This document shows, one piece after another, positions 19,357 to 27,852 of a stretch of DNA of 64,000 nucleotides (its first letter is position 1; each line of letters starts with the position of its first letter). The translations under genes were made by a program, and so were the position numbers. The notes beneath the pieces were generated by a model. It did not search any database. It was not told the DNA's origin and saw only the letters and a program-made list of their open reading frames with translations. Source of the stretch: Treponema sp. (lineage in GTDB: Bacteria; Spirochaetota; Spirochaetia; Treponematales; Treponemataceae); assembly GCA_017525605.1 (NCBI GenBank), contig JAFXSM010000001.1, positions 1 to 64,000 on the forward strand, in the 5' to 3' direction.

Positions 19357-21327
19357 ATGGACTTGAAAGGAATTGCTGCTGTCGCAAAATCTGTTCGTAG
19401 CTTGTCTATCGATGCCATTCAAAAAGCAAATTCAGGCCACCCTGGACTTCCGCTTGGATGTGCAGAACTCGCTGCTGTTTTGTACGGAGAAATCCTCAAA
19501 CACAATCCGGCTGATTCGAAGTGGGCAGACCGCGATCGTTTCGTTCTTTCTGCAGGACATGGTTCTATGCTCCTGTATTCGATTCTTCATCTGAGCGGTT
19601 ACAAAGTGACTCTCGATGATGTCAAAAATTTCCGTCAGGTTGGGTCAAAATGTCCCGGACATCCTGAATTCGGATGGACTGATGGTGTCGAAAATACTTC
19701 CGGCCCGCTCGGACAGGGAATTGCAATCGCTGTCGGTATGGCAATGGCGGAGACGATTCTCGCTGCGAAGTACAACACGAAAAATCACAAAATCGTAGAC
19801 CACTACACTTACGTTCTGACGGGTGAGGGCTGTTTGGAAGAGGGCGTTTCTTCTGAGGCTTCTTCATTCGCTGGTCACAACAAACTCGGAAAACTCATCG
19901 TTTTCTATGACCAGAACAAAATTTCAATCGACGGTTCTACGGACATCACTTTCACGGAAGATATCGGAAAGCGTTATGAGGCATACGGCTGGCAGGTTCT
20001 GAAAGGCGACATGTACGATGTCGAGGGAATCGCGAAGCTCGTCGAGCAGGCAAAGGCTGAGACTGAAAAGCCGACTCTTATCATGCTCAAGTCCGTAATC
20101 GGAAAATTCGCTCCGAAACAGGGAACGCCTGCCGTTCACGGTGAGCCTCTCGGCGTTGACGATGTTGCCGCTACAAAGAAAAATCTCGGTTTGAATCCTG
20201 AAGAATTCTTCCAGGTCGATTCTGATGCGTATGCATATTTCGAGGCTAAGAAAGCTGAATTTGCAAAGAAGGAATCTGACTGGAACGCTGAATTTGCTGC
20301 ATGGGAGAAAGAAAATCCTGAGCTTGCAAAACAGTGGAAGGCAAGTTTCGAAGGAATCGAGGACGGCACTGCTGAAGATCCGAAATACGAAGTCGGAAAA
20401 TCTGTCGCGACAAGAACTGCTTCCGGCGACATGATAAACGCAATGGGGCTCCGCTATTCATATCTCGTCGGCGGTTCTGCTGACATGAAAGGCTCGAACA
20501 AATCCGGCATGAAGTGCGACGGCGGAACTTACACTCCTACGAACAGAGCCGGACGCTCAATCGAGTACGGTATCCGCGAATTCGGAATGGCAAGCGAGGC
20601 ACTCGGAATGGCAGCGCACGGCGGAATCCGTCCGTTCGTTGCGACATATCTCGTGTTCTCTGACTATATGCGACCTTCAATCCGCATTGCTTCTCTCATG
20701 AAGATGCCGGTCATTTACGATTTGACGCACGATTCAATCTACGTCGGAGAAGATGGCCCGACTCATCAGCCGATTGAGCATCTTTCTTCTTTGCGCGCGA
20801 TTCCTGGTTTGCAGGTTCTTCGCCCGGGCGACGCAGAGGAAACTGTCGAGGCATGGCACATTGCGATGAAGTCGAAAGACCATCCTGTTCTCTTTGCATT
20901 GACGAGACAAAATGTCCCAGTTTATGCAAAGGAAGACGCAAACTGGAGAAAAACGATTCAGAATGGCGCGTACATCGTCAAAACTGGTTCAGAAAATCCT
21001 GATGTGACTCTCGTTGCAACTGGTTCTGAAGTCGCAATGGCTCTTGAGGCTGCGTCAAAAGTTTCTGGAAAATCAGTTCGTGTCGTTTCTGTCTTGGACA
21101 AGAACCTTTTCGAAAGCCAGAGCGAAGATTTCCAGAAGTCAATTCTCGGTGCTTCTTCAAGAAAAATCATCGTTGAGGCTGGCGTAAAGAACGGCTGGGA
21201 ATTCTACGTTTCAAGCAAGAAAGATTTGTTCACGCTCGACCATTTCGGCGAATCTGGCCCTGCAAAGAAAGTTGCGGAGCAGTTCGGTTTCACGGCTGAC
21301 AAACTTGCGGAATTGATTAATTCGTAA
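19357..21327 (+). CDS. tkt: Transketolase
   Basis: Transketolase moves two-carbon ketol units between sugar phosphates in the non-oxidative pentose phosphate pathway, using thiamine diphosphate. The 656 residues carry GHPGLPLG at about 27-34, the TPP-binding stretch TGEGCLEEGVSSEASSFAGHNKLG at about 155-178, and the pyrimidine-domain segment FGMASEALGMAAHGG at about 409-423. AGAGG precedes the ATG. Two tandem hairpins, the second a good terminator, follow. Confidence 0.96.
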   Translation: MDLKGIAAVAKSVRSLSIDAIQKANSGHPGLPLGCAELAAVLYGEILKHNPADSKWADRDRFVLSAGHGSMLLYSILHLSGYKVTLDDVKNFRQVGSKCPGHPEFGWTDGVENTSGPLGQGIAIAVGMAMAETILAAKYNTKNHKIVDHYTYVLTGEGCLEEGVSSEASSFAGHNKLGKLIVFYDQNKISIDGSTDITFTEDIGKRYEAYGWQVLKGDMYDVEGIAKLVEQAKAETEKPTLIMLKSVIGKFAPKQGTPAVHGEPLGVDDVAATKKNLGLNPEEFFQVDSDAYAYFEAKKAEFAKKESDWNAEFAAWEKENPELAKQWKASFEGIEDGTAEDPKYEVGKSVATRTASGDMINAMGLRYSYLVGGSADMKGSNKSGMKCDGGTYTPTNRAGRSIEYGIREFGMASEALGMAAHGGIRPFVATYLVFSDYMRPSIRIASLMKMPVIYDLTHDSIYVGEDGPTHQPIEHLSSLRAIPGLQVLRPGDAEETVEAWHIAMKSKDHPVLFALTRQNVPVYAKEDANWRKTIQNGAYIVKTGSENPDVTLVATGSEVAMALEAASKVSGKSVRVVSVLDKNLFESQSEDFQKSILGASSRKIIVEAGVKNGWEFYVSSKKDLFTLDHFGESGPAKKVAEQFGFTADKLAELINS

Positions 21328-21340
21328 AAAGATATTTTCG

Positions 21341-21380
21341 CGAATATCGAGTTAATGCGAATTGTAAAACTCGATATTCG
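21341..21380 (+). other. 13-bp inverted repeat after tkt
   Basis: cgaatatcgagtt (21341-21353) pairs perfectly with aactcgatattcg (21368-21380), loop 14 nt, without a strong U-tract. It is the first of two tandem hairpins behind tkt and shares the centre cgagttaatgc with the terminator at 23281. Confidence 0.7.
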
Positions 21381-21390
21381 GCTTAATAAA

Positions 21391-21435
21391 AAATGCACTT
21401 CAGAAGTTGGAAACAATTTGAAGTGCATTTTTTTT
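21391..21435 (+). terminator. Rho-independent terminator of tkt
   Basis: aaatgcacttca (21391-21402) pairs with tgaagtgcattt (21419-21430) and runs into a T-tract. The T-tract overlaps the putative -35 of the next gene. Confidence 0.9.
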
Positions 21436-21462
21436 GTCTTTTTCGGGTTTTCGGCATAGACT
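21434..21462 (+). promoter_or_regulatory. Putative promoter of the PcfJ-like gene
   Basis: TTGTCT (21434-21439), 17 nt, TAGACT (21457-21462), then 7 nt to the ATG at 21470. No Shine-Dalgarno is seen, so the mRNA may be leaderless. The -35 lies in the T-tract of the tkt terminator. Confidence 0.5.
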
Positions 21463-21469
21463 ATTCAGA

Positions 21470-23272
21470 ATGAATGTCTGCACTTACAATTTTGATTCCA
21501 GTGTCGGGAAATATGCGAAATCTTTTATCGGGATTTCTGGCGCACAGAAGCTCGTTCCGTTCAATAATGCGACAAAAAAGGGCTGGTGCGTTTTTCACAG
21601 AAGATGGGAAATCGTCACAATCGGTGCTGATTCGAATTGCTATTTTTCGTGCGGCATTCAAGTTCCGTCAAGCTTGGCACTCGACAAAAAATGGAACAAC
21701 AATAATTTTTCGCTGTTTGTCGATAAGGAAAATCTGGTGCTGACGATTGCGGAGCGTCATTCGTACATTGATGTCCATGAAAACGAGATTTACCAAATCA
21801 ATAAAGTCAATAGCCGAATTTTTGACATGAAATTCGGAAAATCCTATTACTTACGGAACTACAGGCTGAATTCGATTCCGGCCGAGATGCTTCCGAAAGT
21901 GAAAAAAATCCTTTCGTCGTTTTGCAATGGGCTTTATGGAAGAAGCTTGCAGTCAGCGGATTTTAACATCGAGAATTTTCTTCGTTATCCGTCATGCCCG
22001 AATTTCACTTTGATAGGGCCGTTCGTTGATAACATCGAAAAATTCCAGTTCAGGAATGACATAAATCTTTTCAACGATTTTTGCCTCCTCATGAGGATTC
22101 GCTCCTCGAAAGCCCTTCGGAAGAATTTTCAAAAAAATCCGAATACGCTTTTTCTTCATGCGATGGCGCAGTTAATCAATTTTACGGATGCGAACGCGAT
22201 AAAACTTTTCGTGAATGACAAGACGATTAGGGAGCGTTTTCTGCAGACGAAAAAATATCACCTTCGCTTTTCGATTTTTCGGCGCGCGGTGTATGTGAAC
22301 AACACGTTTTATCAGGTAAATGCGCTCGGAAACTACAAATTCAACATGATAGACGGGCTTCGGCTTTGGGTTCAGAATGCGCTTACGAATCAGAGCGAGA
22401 TTGTCGTCGTAAAGCGTCTCATCGGTTTTTTGAAAAATACGGCGATGGATATCGTAAAAGATGCCGTCGAGGTTTATGACAAAAACGCAAGGGATTTGCC
22501 TGTCGCTTTCCATGAGCGGATTTTGAGGGAAGGATTCACGCGGCAGATGCATGACCAGCTTATGCAGTATTTTGGTGTTGACGATTTTGATGACGGATTA
22601 GATGGATTTTGGGGTGAGGGTGGAACTCATAAATCGAATGTTGAAATCAAATACGACAAGGACATAGAGCGTTTTGAGGAAATCATCAAAACTGATTATT
22701 ACATTGAAGGAAAATACGACGAAGCGGCTATTGCGAAAAACAGATTGATGATGAAGAGGGCAGAGGAAAACAGGAGTGCCGCAATGAACGGCGCAAATAT
22801 CGTTTTGAACGAGTCGGATTCTGAGAACCGTGATTTGAACACGGAATTTTCTCAGGACGAAAATACCGAGAATGTCGAAGTTGCGGATTTGGAGCAGAAA
22901 CTCGTCATGCCGGAAATCGATGAGAAATTCCAAATCGGAAAAAACATACGGAAACGTGCAGGCAAAACCGATGCCTGCTTCGTTTTGCCGCGCTCGACGG
23001 ACGAACTTTATGAAATCAGCACGAATATGCGAAACTGCGTGGGATATCTTTATAGGGACAAAGTTTTGTCGGGGAACTGCGTGATAATGGTCTTAATCGT
23101 GAACAACAAATTCAAAGGCTGTTTTGAAATCGTCCAGAACAAAAAAGAATACTATTACGAAATCGTCCAGGCATCAGGACCCGGAAACAAAACGCTGAAA
23201 TCAGTCTATGAATCCGCGATAAAAGAATGGATGAAGATGAAGAATATAAAAGGCGATTTGAGATTTGAATAG
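21470..23272 (+). CDS. PcfJ-like domain protein
   Basis: A 600-residue basic protein whose C-terminal part matches the PcfJ-like family: NCVGYLYRDKVLSGNCVIMV from about residue 522, then a strand-rich segment ending in QASGPGNKT. PcfJ is named from the conjugative plasmid pCF10 of Enterococcus; relatives occur in many bacterial and phage genomes and their biochemical activity is not known. The N-terminal 500 residues were not recognised; a Glu/Asn-rich stretch (about 440-480) probably forms a linker. It stands alone between two terminators and shows no neighbouring conjugation genes. Confidence 0.75.
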   Translation: MNVCTYNFDSSVGKYAKSFIGISGAQKLVPFNNATKKGWCVFHRRWEIVTIGADSNCYFSCGIQVPSSLALDKKWNNNNFSLFVDKENLVLTIAERHSYIDVHENEIYQINKVNSRIFDMKFGKSYYLRNYRLNSIPAEMLPKVKKILSSFCNGLYGRSLQSADFNIENFLRYPSCPNFTLIGPFVDNIEKFQFRNDINLFNDFCLLMRIRSSKALRKNFQKNPNTLFLHAMAQLINFTDANAIKLFVNDKTIRERFLQTKKYHLRFSIFRRAVYVNNTFYQVNALGNYKFNMIDGLRLWVQNALTNQSEIVVVKRLIGFLKNTAMDIVKDAVEVYDKNARDLPVAFHERILREGFTRQMHDQLMQYFGVDDFDDGLDGFWGEGGTHKSNVEIKYDKDIERFEEIIKTDYYIEGKYDEAAIAKNRLMMKRAEENRSAAMNGANIVLNESDSENRDLNTEFSQDENTENVEVADLEQKLVMPEIDEKFQIGKNIRKRAGKTDACFVLPRSTDELYEISTNMRNCVGYLYRDKVLSGNCVIMVLIVNNKFKGCFEIVQNKKEYYYEIVQASGPGNKTLKSVYESAIKEWMKMKNIKGDLRFE

Positions 23273-23280
23273 ATGAATAT

Positions 23281-23325
23281 AAAAAACGAAAGCCGAGTTA
23301 ATGCAAAACTCGGCTTTCGTTTTTT
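23281..23325. terminator. Bidirectional terminator between PcfJ-like gene and lgt
   Basis: aacgaaagccgagtt and aactcggctttcgtt form a perfect 15-bp stem with loop aatgcaa, flanked by an A-run on the left and a T-run on the right, so it can stop transcription from both sides. It overlaps the last bases of lgt. Confidence 0.93.
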
Positions 23326-24334
23326 AAAGTGTTGCTGCTGCTTTTTTCCGTTTATTCAAAATCCCGCACACTATCATCAGCGCGATTCCGCCGAGAATCA
23401 TCAGGGTGCAGAGGACTTGTCCTGTCGAGATGTTCAGAAGCGAGGTGTTCTCGTAAATCACGGCGTTCGAGTCAACGGTGAATCTGTAGCCGATGTCGGC
23501 ATCCGGTTCTCGGAAGTATTCGATGAAGAATCTGAAAAATCCGTAACCGATTGTGTAAAGGCTTCCAGTGAATCCGTCGAACGGCTTCTTTTTGTGCAGA
23601 ATCCAGATTATTGAGAACAAGACGAGTCCTTCGAACAATGCTTCGTAGAGCTGGCTCGGGTGGCGCGGAAGGTTCGCGAGCTGCCCGTCAACTGCTTCCA
23701 TTCCGATTTTGTCCATGAAAGACGAAACCCATTCGATTTTCGACGAAAAACGCTCCGAGCGTGGGACTGTCGGAAAAACCATGCCCCACGGCACAGTTGT
23801 TATTCGCCCGTAAAGCTCTCCGTTCATGAAATTTCCGATGCGTCCGAATGTGTATCCGAGCGGAATTGCGGTGCACATCGCGTCTATCCATTTCATGGTC
23901 GGGCGTTTGTGCCTCCAGCACCAGAAAATCATGCCCAAGAGTCCGCCGATGAATCCTCCGTGGTAGCTCATTCCTGCAAGTCCCGTGAATTTTCCGTTTT
24001 TGAAAGGCCAGAAAATCAGCCACGGCTTGTGCCAGTAGTCTCCTGACGTGTCGTAGACGAGCGTTGAGAAAACCCTTGCGCCAATCAGAAGAAAAATGAT
24101 TCCTGTCGCAATGAACGAAAAAATATCGTCTTCCGTTGTTTCCACGAGTTTTCCTTCCGAATCGACGGAATTGAGCGCACCTTCTTTCAGAAGCTTTTTC
24201 AGGATGAAGAATGCGGTTCCGAATGCCAGAATGTACATGAGACCGTACCAGCGGATTAGTCCGAGAACCGGCACGTTCGGAAAAATCTCCGGGTGAATCC
24301 ATGACGGATAATTTATGTAAAGCGGAAATGTCAT
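23324..24334 (-). CDS. lgt: Prolipoprotein diacylglyceryl transferase
   Basis: Lgt is the inner-membrane enzyme that moves a diacylglyceryl group from phosphatidylglycerol to the lipobox cysteine of prolipoproteins, the first step of lipoprotein maturation. The 336 residues show about seven hydrophobic segments and the Lgt signature GRIGNFMNGELYG at about 165-177, followed by HPSQLYEALFEG. The ATG overlaps the stop of the upstream ATPase gene (ATGA), with AAGG as ribosome binding site, so the two are translationally coupled. Confidence 0.96.
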   Translation of the reverse strand: MTFPLYINYPSWIHPEIFPNVPVLGLIRWYGLMYILAFGTAFFILKKLLKEGALNSVDSEGKLVETTEDDIFSFIATGIIFLLIGARVFSTLVYDTSGDYWHKPWLIFWPFKNGKFTGLAGMSYHGGFIGGLLGMIFWCWRHKRPTMKWIDAMCTAIPLGYTFGRIGNFMNGELYGRITTVPWGMVFPTVPRSERFSSKIEWVSSFMDKIGMEAVDGQLANLPRHPSQLYEALFEGLVLFSIIWILHKKKPFDGFTGSLYTIGYGFFRFFIEYFREPDADIGYRFTVDSNAVIYENTSLLNISTGQVLCTLMILGGIALMIVCGILNKRKKAAATL

Positions 24335-25461
24335 ACCTTGAACCCCAAAGCCGCAGCTTTTACGATTTTCGATTTGAGAAGGACGTTCTCGCGTTTGAGA
24401 GAATTTATCTCGTACTGCTGCTGCTTAATCATCTCCGCAAGCTCTGTGACGGAAAGCGCACCTGTTCCGATCAAATCCTCGACGTATGACATCTTTGAAG
24501 AGAAGTCGTCGTTCGCTTCTTCCGTTGCGATTTCGAACGAGTCGTTTGCAGTTTCCAAATCGAATGCGACAGTCTCGCTCTGGAGTATTTTGTCGGCGAT
24601 TCTCTGGATTGCCTGCGACAGAACCGCGTTCGGCTTGTATACGGAAACAGGCAGCCTTGACGACAACGCCCTGTCCTGCATCGAATCCCTGTACATCACG
24701 CCGAGTGACTCGACTTCAAGACCAAGATACTGCTGGCACGAACGCCTGATTTTCTGCGCTTTGTCGGCATCTTTCGGTTCGTCAATCATGTTCATGATTA
24801 GGCGCGGATGGAATTTCTTTATTCTGTTCCTGAATTTCTCCGCGTTCTCCGGGTCGATTCCCTGAATCGTCTCGATGAGCTTCGGAATGTAGAGACGCTG
24901 GAGCGATGCGGAATCGTTCCTGAGCTTTGTAAGGTAATCATTCGCTTTCGTTCCCTTTTTGAAAGTCGCAGCCATGAGCCTGAAAACCGCGTTCTTCAAA
25001 AAAAGATATCCGTTCAGTGTCGCTGTAACAGTCGGTGCCGTCACGATGATTCCCTGAGGTGAGAGCAGGAACATATCGAGAATCGTGAGGTGAGTTCCTG
25101 CACCGAGGTCGAGAATCAGATAGTCAGCGTCGATGTTCTGGAATTTCTTGATGAGGGCGTTCTTCTGCGCGAATTTGAGAGAAGAAAGTCCTGGAATTTC
25201 AGAATCTCCGGCGATGAACCTCACGTTCTCGTAATCCGTATCGTCGATTATCTCGTCGAACTTGTTCTCGCCTGTCAAAAATGTTCCGATTCCGGCTTTT
25301 GGCGAATTCTGTCCGATGACCAAGTGTAAATTTGATGCGCCCAAATCCAAATCAGCCAGCACAACTTTTTTTCCGGCTTTTCCGAGCGCGATTGCTAAAT
25401 TTGCAGAGAGAAGGCTTTTTCCGACACCGCCTTTTCCGCTTGCTACAGGTATAATTTGCAT
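24331..25461 (-). CDS. MinD/ParA-family ATPase (FlhG-like)
   Basis: A deviant Walker P-loop ATPase of 376 residues. The P-loop SGKGGVGKS is at about 8-16 with the signature lysine, followed by VLADLDLGASNLHLVIG (Walker A') and YLILDLGAGTH (Walker B). The body follows MinD/FlhG proteins that control flagellar number or cell division; the C-terminus ends in a predicted coiled coil (ELAEMIKQQQYEINSLKREN). No FlhF gene is adjacent, so FlhG function is only a possibility. The ATG at 25461 has no Shine-Dalgarno and lies 9 nt after TATAAT, predicting a nearly leaderless mRNA; an upstream in-frame start at 25488 would precede the -10 and was rejected. lgt is its operon partner. Confidence 0.85.
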   Translation of the reverse strand: MQIIPVASGKGGVGKSLLSANLAIALGKAGKKVVLADLDLGASNLHLVIGQNSPKAGIGTFLTGENKFDEIIDDTDYENVRFIAGDSEIPGLSSLKFAQKNALIKKFQNIDADYLILDLGAGTHLTILDMFLLSPQGIIVTAPTVTATLNGYLFLKNAVFRLMAATFKKGTKANDYLTKLRNDSASLQRLYIPKLIETIQGIDPENAEKFRNRIKKFHPRLIMNMIDEPKDADKAQKIRRSCQQYLGLEVESLGVMYRDSMQDRALSSRLPVSVYKPNAVLSQAIQRIADKILQSETVAFDLETANDSFEIATEEANDDFSSKMSYVEDLIGTGALSVTELAEMIKQQQYEINSLKRENVLLKSKIVKAAALGFKV

Positions 25462-25470
25462 GATTTTTCG

Positions 25471-25498
25471 ATTATACCACATTTCCACAAATTGAAAA
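25471..25498 (-). promoter_or_regulatory. Promoter of the MinD-like/lgt operon
   Basis: On the minus strand TTTTCA (25498-25493), 16 nt, perfect TATAAT (25476-25471), then 9 nt to the ATG. Its -35 occupies the same bases as the -35 of the divergent ctpA promoter. Confidence 0.65.
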
Positions 25499-25520
25499 AT
25501 TCAACGGTGCGACATAGAAT
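25492..25520 (+). promoter_or_regulatory. Promoter of ctpA
   Basis: TTGAAA (25492-25497), 17 nt, TAGAAT (25515-25520), then only 8 nt to the ATG at 25529. No Shine-Dalgarno can fit; a leaderless or nearly leaderless transcript is inferred. Confidence 0.7.
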
Positions 25521-25528
25521 GAATTATT

Positions 25529-27037
25529 ATGAAAAAACTCGCAAAATATTTTTCTTCGGTACTCGGATTTGTCGTACTCTCGATTTTTGCATCGCAGTGT
25601 TTCGCGCAATCCCAGTCAAAGACTGCTGATTCCCAGAAAAATCAGATTGGCAAATATGTTCAGAGCATTTACGGAATCCTTGACCTTCTGCAGGAATATT
25701 ACGTCGATGAGCCTGATATGGAGGCACTCTATCACGGCGCGTTGAAAGGTATGCTTGAGGCAACGAACGACCCGTACACGACATATCTTGACCCGACGGC
25801 GTTCAGAAGCCTTTCCGACACGACTGAAGGTTCTTTCGGCGGAGTCGGACTTTCGATTTCGAAGCCGTATGAATCTACGCCGGACAAGCCTGCGTATGTC
25901 GAGGTCGTCTCTCCGATTGAAGACACACCTGGCTCAAGGGCGGGAATCCTTGCAGGAGACCTGATTCTGAGCGTTGACGGAGTGGACACTTCCACAATCA
26001 CGATGGAAGAAGTTCTCGACAAGCTCCGGGGAAAAATCGGCGAGGATGTCGAGGTCGGATTCAGAAGAGGAAACGTCGATTTCACGAAAGTTCTGACACG
26101 CGCGTCAATCGAAGTTCCGACAGTGAAATTCGGGACGATTCCGATTTCGAAAGGGAAGAGCATCGGCTACATGAAGCTCATCCAGTTCACTCCGCTTACG
26201 GCAGAGCGCGTGCAGGACGCGTTGGACTCGTTCGACTATTCCAAGACGAAGGGAATCATAATCGACCTTCGGAACAATCCGGGCGGACTGATTTCGAGCG
26301 TCGTTTCCGTCGCGAACAAATTCATCGACGAAGGAACGATTGTTTCCACAAAAAGCCGCGTGAAATTCGAAAATTCCGTTTACTCGGCGAAAAAGGGAAA
26401 TGTGTTTGCGAAAACAAAAGGAATGCCGATTGTCGTTCTCATCAACAAAGGTTCGGCATCAGCTTCTGAAATCCTTTCCGGTGCGCTCAAGGACTATCAC
26501 CTTGCGTATCTCGTCGGTCAGCGTTCTTACGGAAAAGGCTCTGTCCAGCAGGTCATTCCGCTTTCCGCTGTTGACGGCGTGAAGGTCACGATGGCTCGCT
26601 ATTACACTCCGAGCGACGTTTGCATCGACAAAATCGGAATTCCGCCTGACAGGGAAATCCTCTTCCCGAAGATTGAGGAAGCAGCCGAGAAACAGTACAC
26701 GGAACTTTACAAGACGAACGAAATCGAAAAATACGTTTCAGCGCACAAGAACATGAGCGAGAAGGACATTGCAGCTTACGCGAAAGTCCTCAAGAAAACG
26801 TACACGGAAATTGACGATGCGGCTCTCAGGAAGCTCATCAGGAACGAAGTGACGAAGACGAGCGGTTCGATGCTTTACGATTTGGATTACGACATTCAGC
26901 TCAACGAGGCGATAAAAATTCTTGACAAAGAGAATTTCAGCACGCTCGTGAAAAAAGCGAAGACTCTCAAGGAACTTCAAGATGCCGCACAGCTTGAAGA
27001 GAAGAAAGAAGACAAAAACGTAATCGACGCGAAATAA
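25529..27037 (+). CDS. ctpA: Carboxyl-terminal processing protease, S41 family
   Basis: A periplasmic serine protease of 502 residues. An N-terminal signal peptide (MKKLAKYFSSVLGFVVLSIFA, cleavage after SQCFA) is followed by a PDZ domain (about 100-190, VSPIEDTPGSRAGILAGDLILSVDG) and the S41 core with RNNPGG (about 249-254), KGSASASEI with the nucleophile Ser near 310, and the Lys in GQRSYGKGSVQQ near 335. Such proteases trim C-terminal tails of periplasmic proteins. The stop overlaps the ATG of rsmE by one base. Confidence 0.94.
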   Translation: MKKLAKYFSSVLGFVVLSIFASQCFAQSQSKTADSQKNQIGKYVQSIYGILDLLQEYYVDEPDMEALYHGALKGMLEATNDPYTTYLDPTAFRSLSDTTEGSFGGVGLSISKPYESTPDKPAYVEVVSPIEDTPGSRAGILAGDLILSVDGVDTSTITMEEVLDKLRGKIGEDVEVGFRRGNVDFTKVLTRASIEVPTVKFGTIPISKGKSIGYMKLIQFTPLTAERVQDALDSFDYSKTKGIIIDLRNNPGGLISSVVSVANKFIDEGTIVSTKSRVKFENSVYSAKKGNVFAKTKGMPIVVLINKGSASASEILSGALKDYHLAYLVGQRSYGKGSVQQVIPLSAVDGVKVTMARYYTPSDVCIDKIGIPPDREILFPKIEEAAEKQYTELYKTNEIEKYVSAHKNMSEKDIAAYAKVLKKTYTEIDDAALRKLIRNEVTKTSGSMLYDLDYDIQLNEAIKILDKENFSTLVKKAKTLKELQDAAQLEEKKEDKNVIDAK

Positions 27038-27852
27038 TGCGCCAGTTTGTCACAGATAAAAATCCTGAAAACGGAATCCTTGTCATTTCTGGCAAGGATT
27101 TTCGTTATTTAAGGCAGGTTCTCAGGCTTTCTGTGGGCGATATGTTTACTGTGCGGCTGCCCGGCGGAATATTGCAGAACACGACCGTTGCGAAAATCGA
27201 TGACGGCGAAAGAAAAATCACGTTGCAAGTGTGTTCCGGTTCAGTTTCCGAAAACGCAGATTCCTTGAACGGCGAGAATCTTCCTTCCGAAAAACTTAAG
27301 AAAATCTGGCTCTTCATGTTCGTCCCGAAGCCTTCCAAATTCGAGCAGATTGTTCGTCAGGCGACGGAGTGCGGCGTGGAGCGGATAATTCCCGTCGCCT
27401 CGGAATTTTCTCAGAAAGGTGCGGATAAAATGAAGTTTCGAGGCGACAGGTTTGCGAGAATCATAAAAGAAGCGAGGCAGCAGAGCGGTTCGGCGATCGA
27501 GACGAGTGTTGGAGATGTCATTTCTGTAGATGAACTTTGCGAAATGTGGAAAAATGACGGCTCCGTGAAATTCGGCTGCGTGCTGTACGAAAGAAGCGAT
27601 TTTACAGTTTCGATGAGCAGGGCTTTTGCCGAAAATTCAAATGTCGCGGAATTGGAAAAATCGGCTGTTGTTGTCGGCTCTGAGGGCGGAATCAGCCCTT
27701 CCGAGATTGAAAAGCTGAAAAATGCCGGTTTCGTTCCTGTGCATTTCAGGACGAACATTCTGCGGTGCGAGACGGCGGCAATTTACGGTTTGTCCGTTTT
27801 GCAAAATCTGATAGAGGAAAAATTTGAAAATGCAGGGGAAGAAGAAAGATGA
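27037..27852 (+). CDS. rsmE: 16S rRNA m3U1498 methyltransferase
   Basis: RsmE methylates U1498 of 16S rRNA. The 271 residues have the N-terminal PUA-like domain and the C-terminal SPOUT knot, with VVVGSEGGISPSEIE at about 208-222 and RTNILRCETAAIYGLSVLQ at about 236-254. An insert of about 20 hydrophilic residues (SENADSLNGENLPSEK) lies between the domains. It overlaps ctpA by one base and the next gene by four (ATGA). Confidence 0.93.
   Translation: MRQFVTDKNPENGILVISGKDFRYLRQVLRLSVGDMFTVRLPGGILQNTTVAKIDDGERKITLQVCSGSVSENADSLNGENLPSEKLKKIWLFMFVPKPSKFEQIVRQATECGVERIIPVASEFSQKGADKMKFRGDRFARIIKEARQQSGSAIETSVGDVISVDELCEMWKNDGSVKFGCVLYERSDFTVSMSRAFAENSNVAELEKSAVVVGSEGGISPSEIEKLKNAGFVPVHFRTNILRCETAAIYGLSVLQNLIEEKFENAGEEER

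Noticed and set aside
23688..24302. 204-codon open frame in another frame of lgt
   Set aside because: Rich in Arg and His, typical of a shifted frame of a membrane protein; lgt is certain there.
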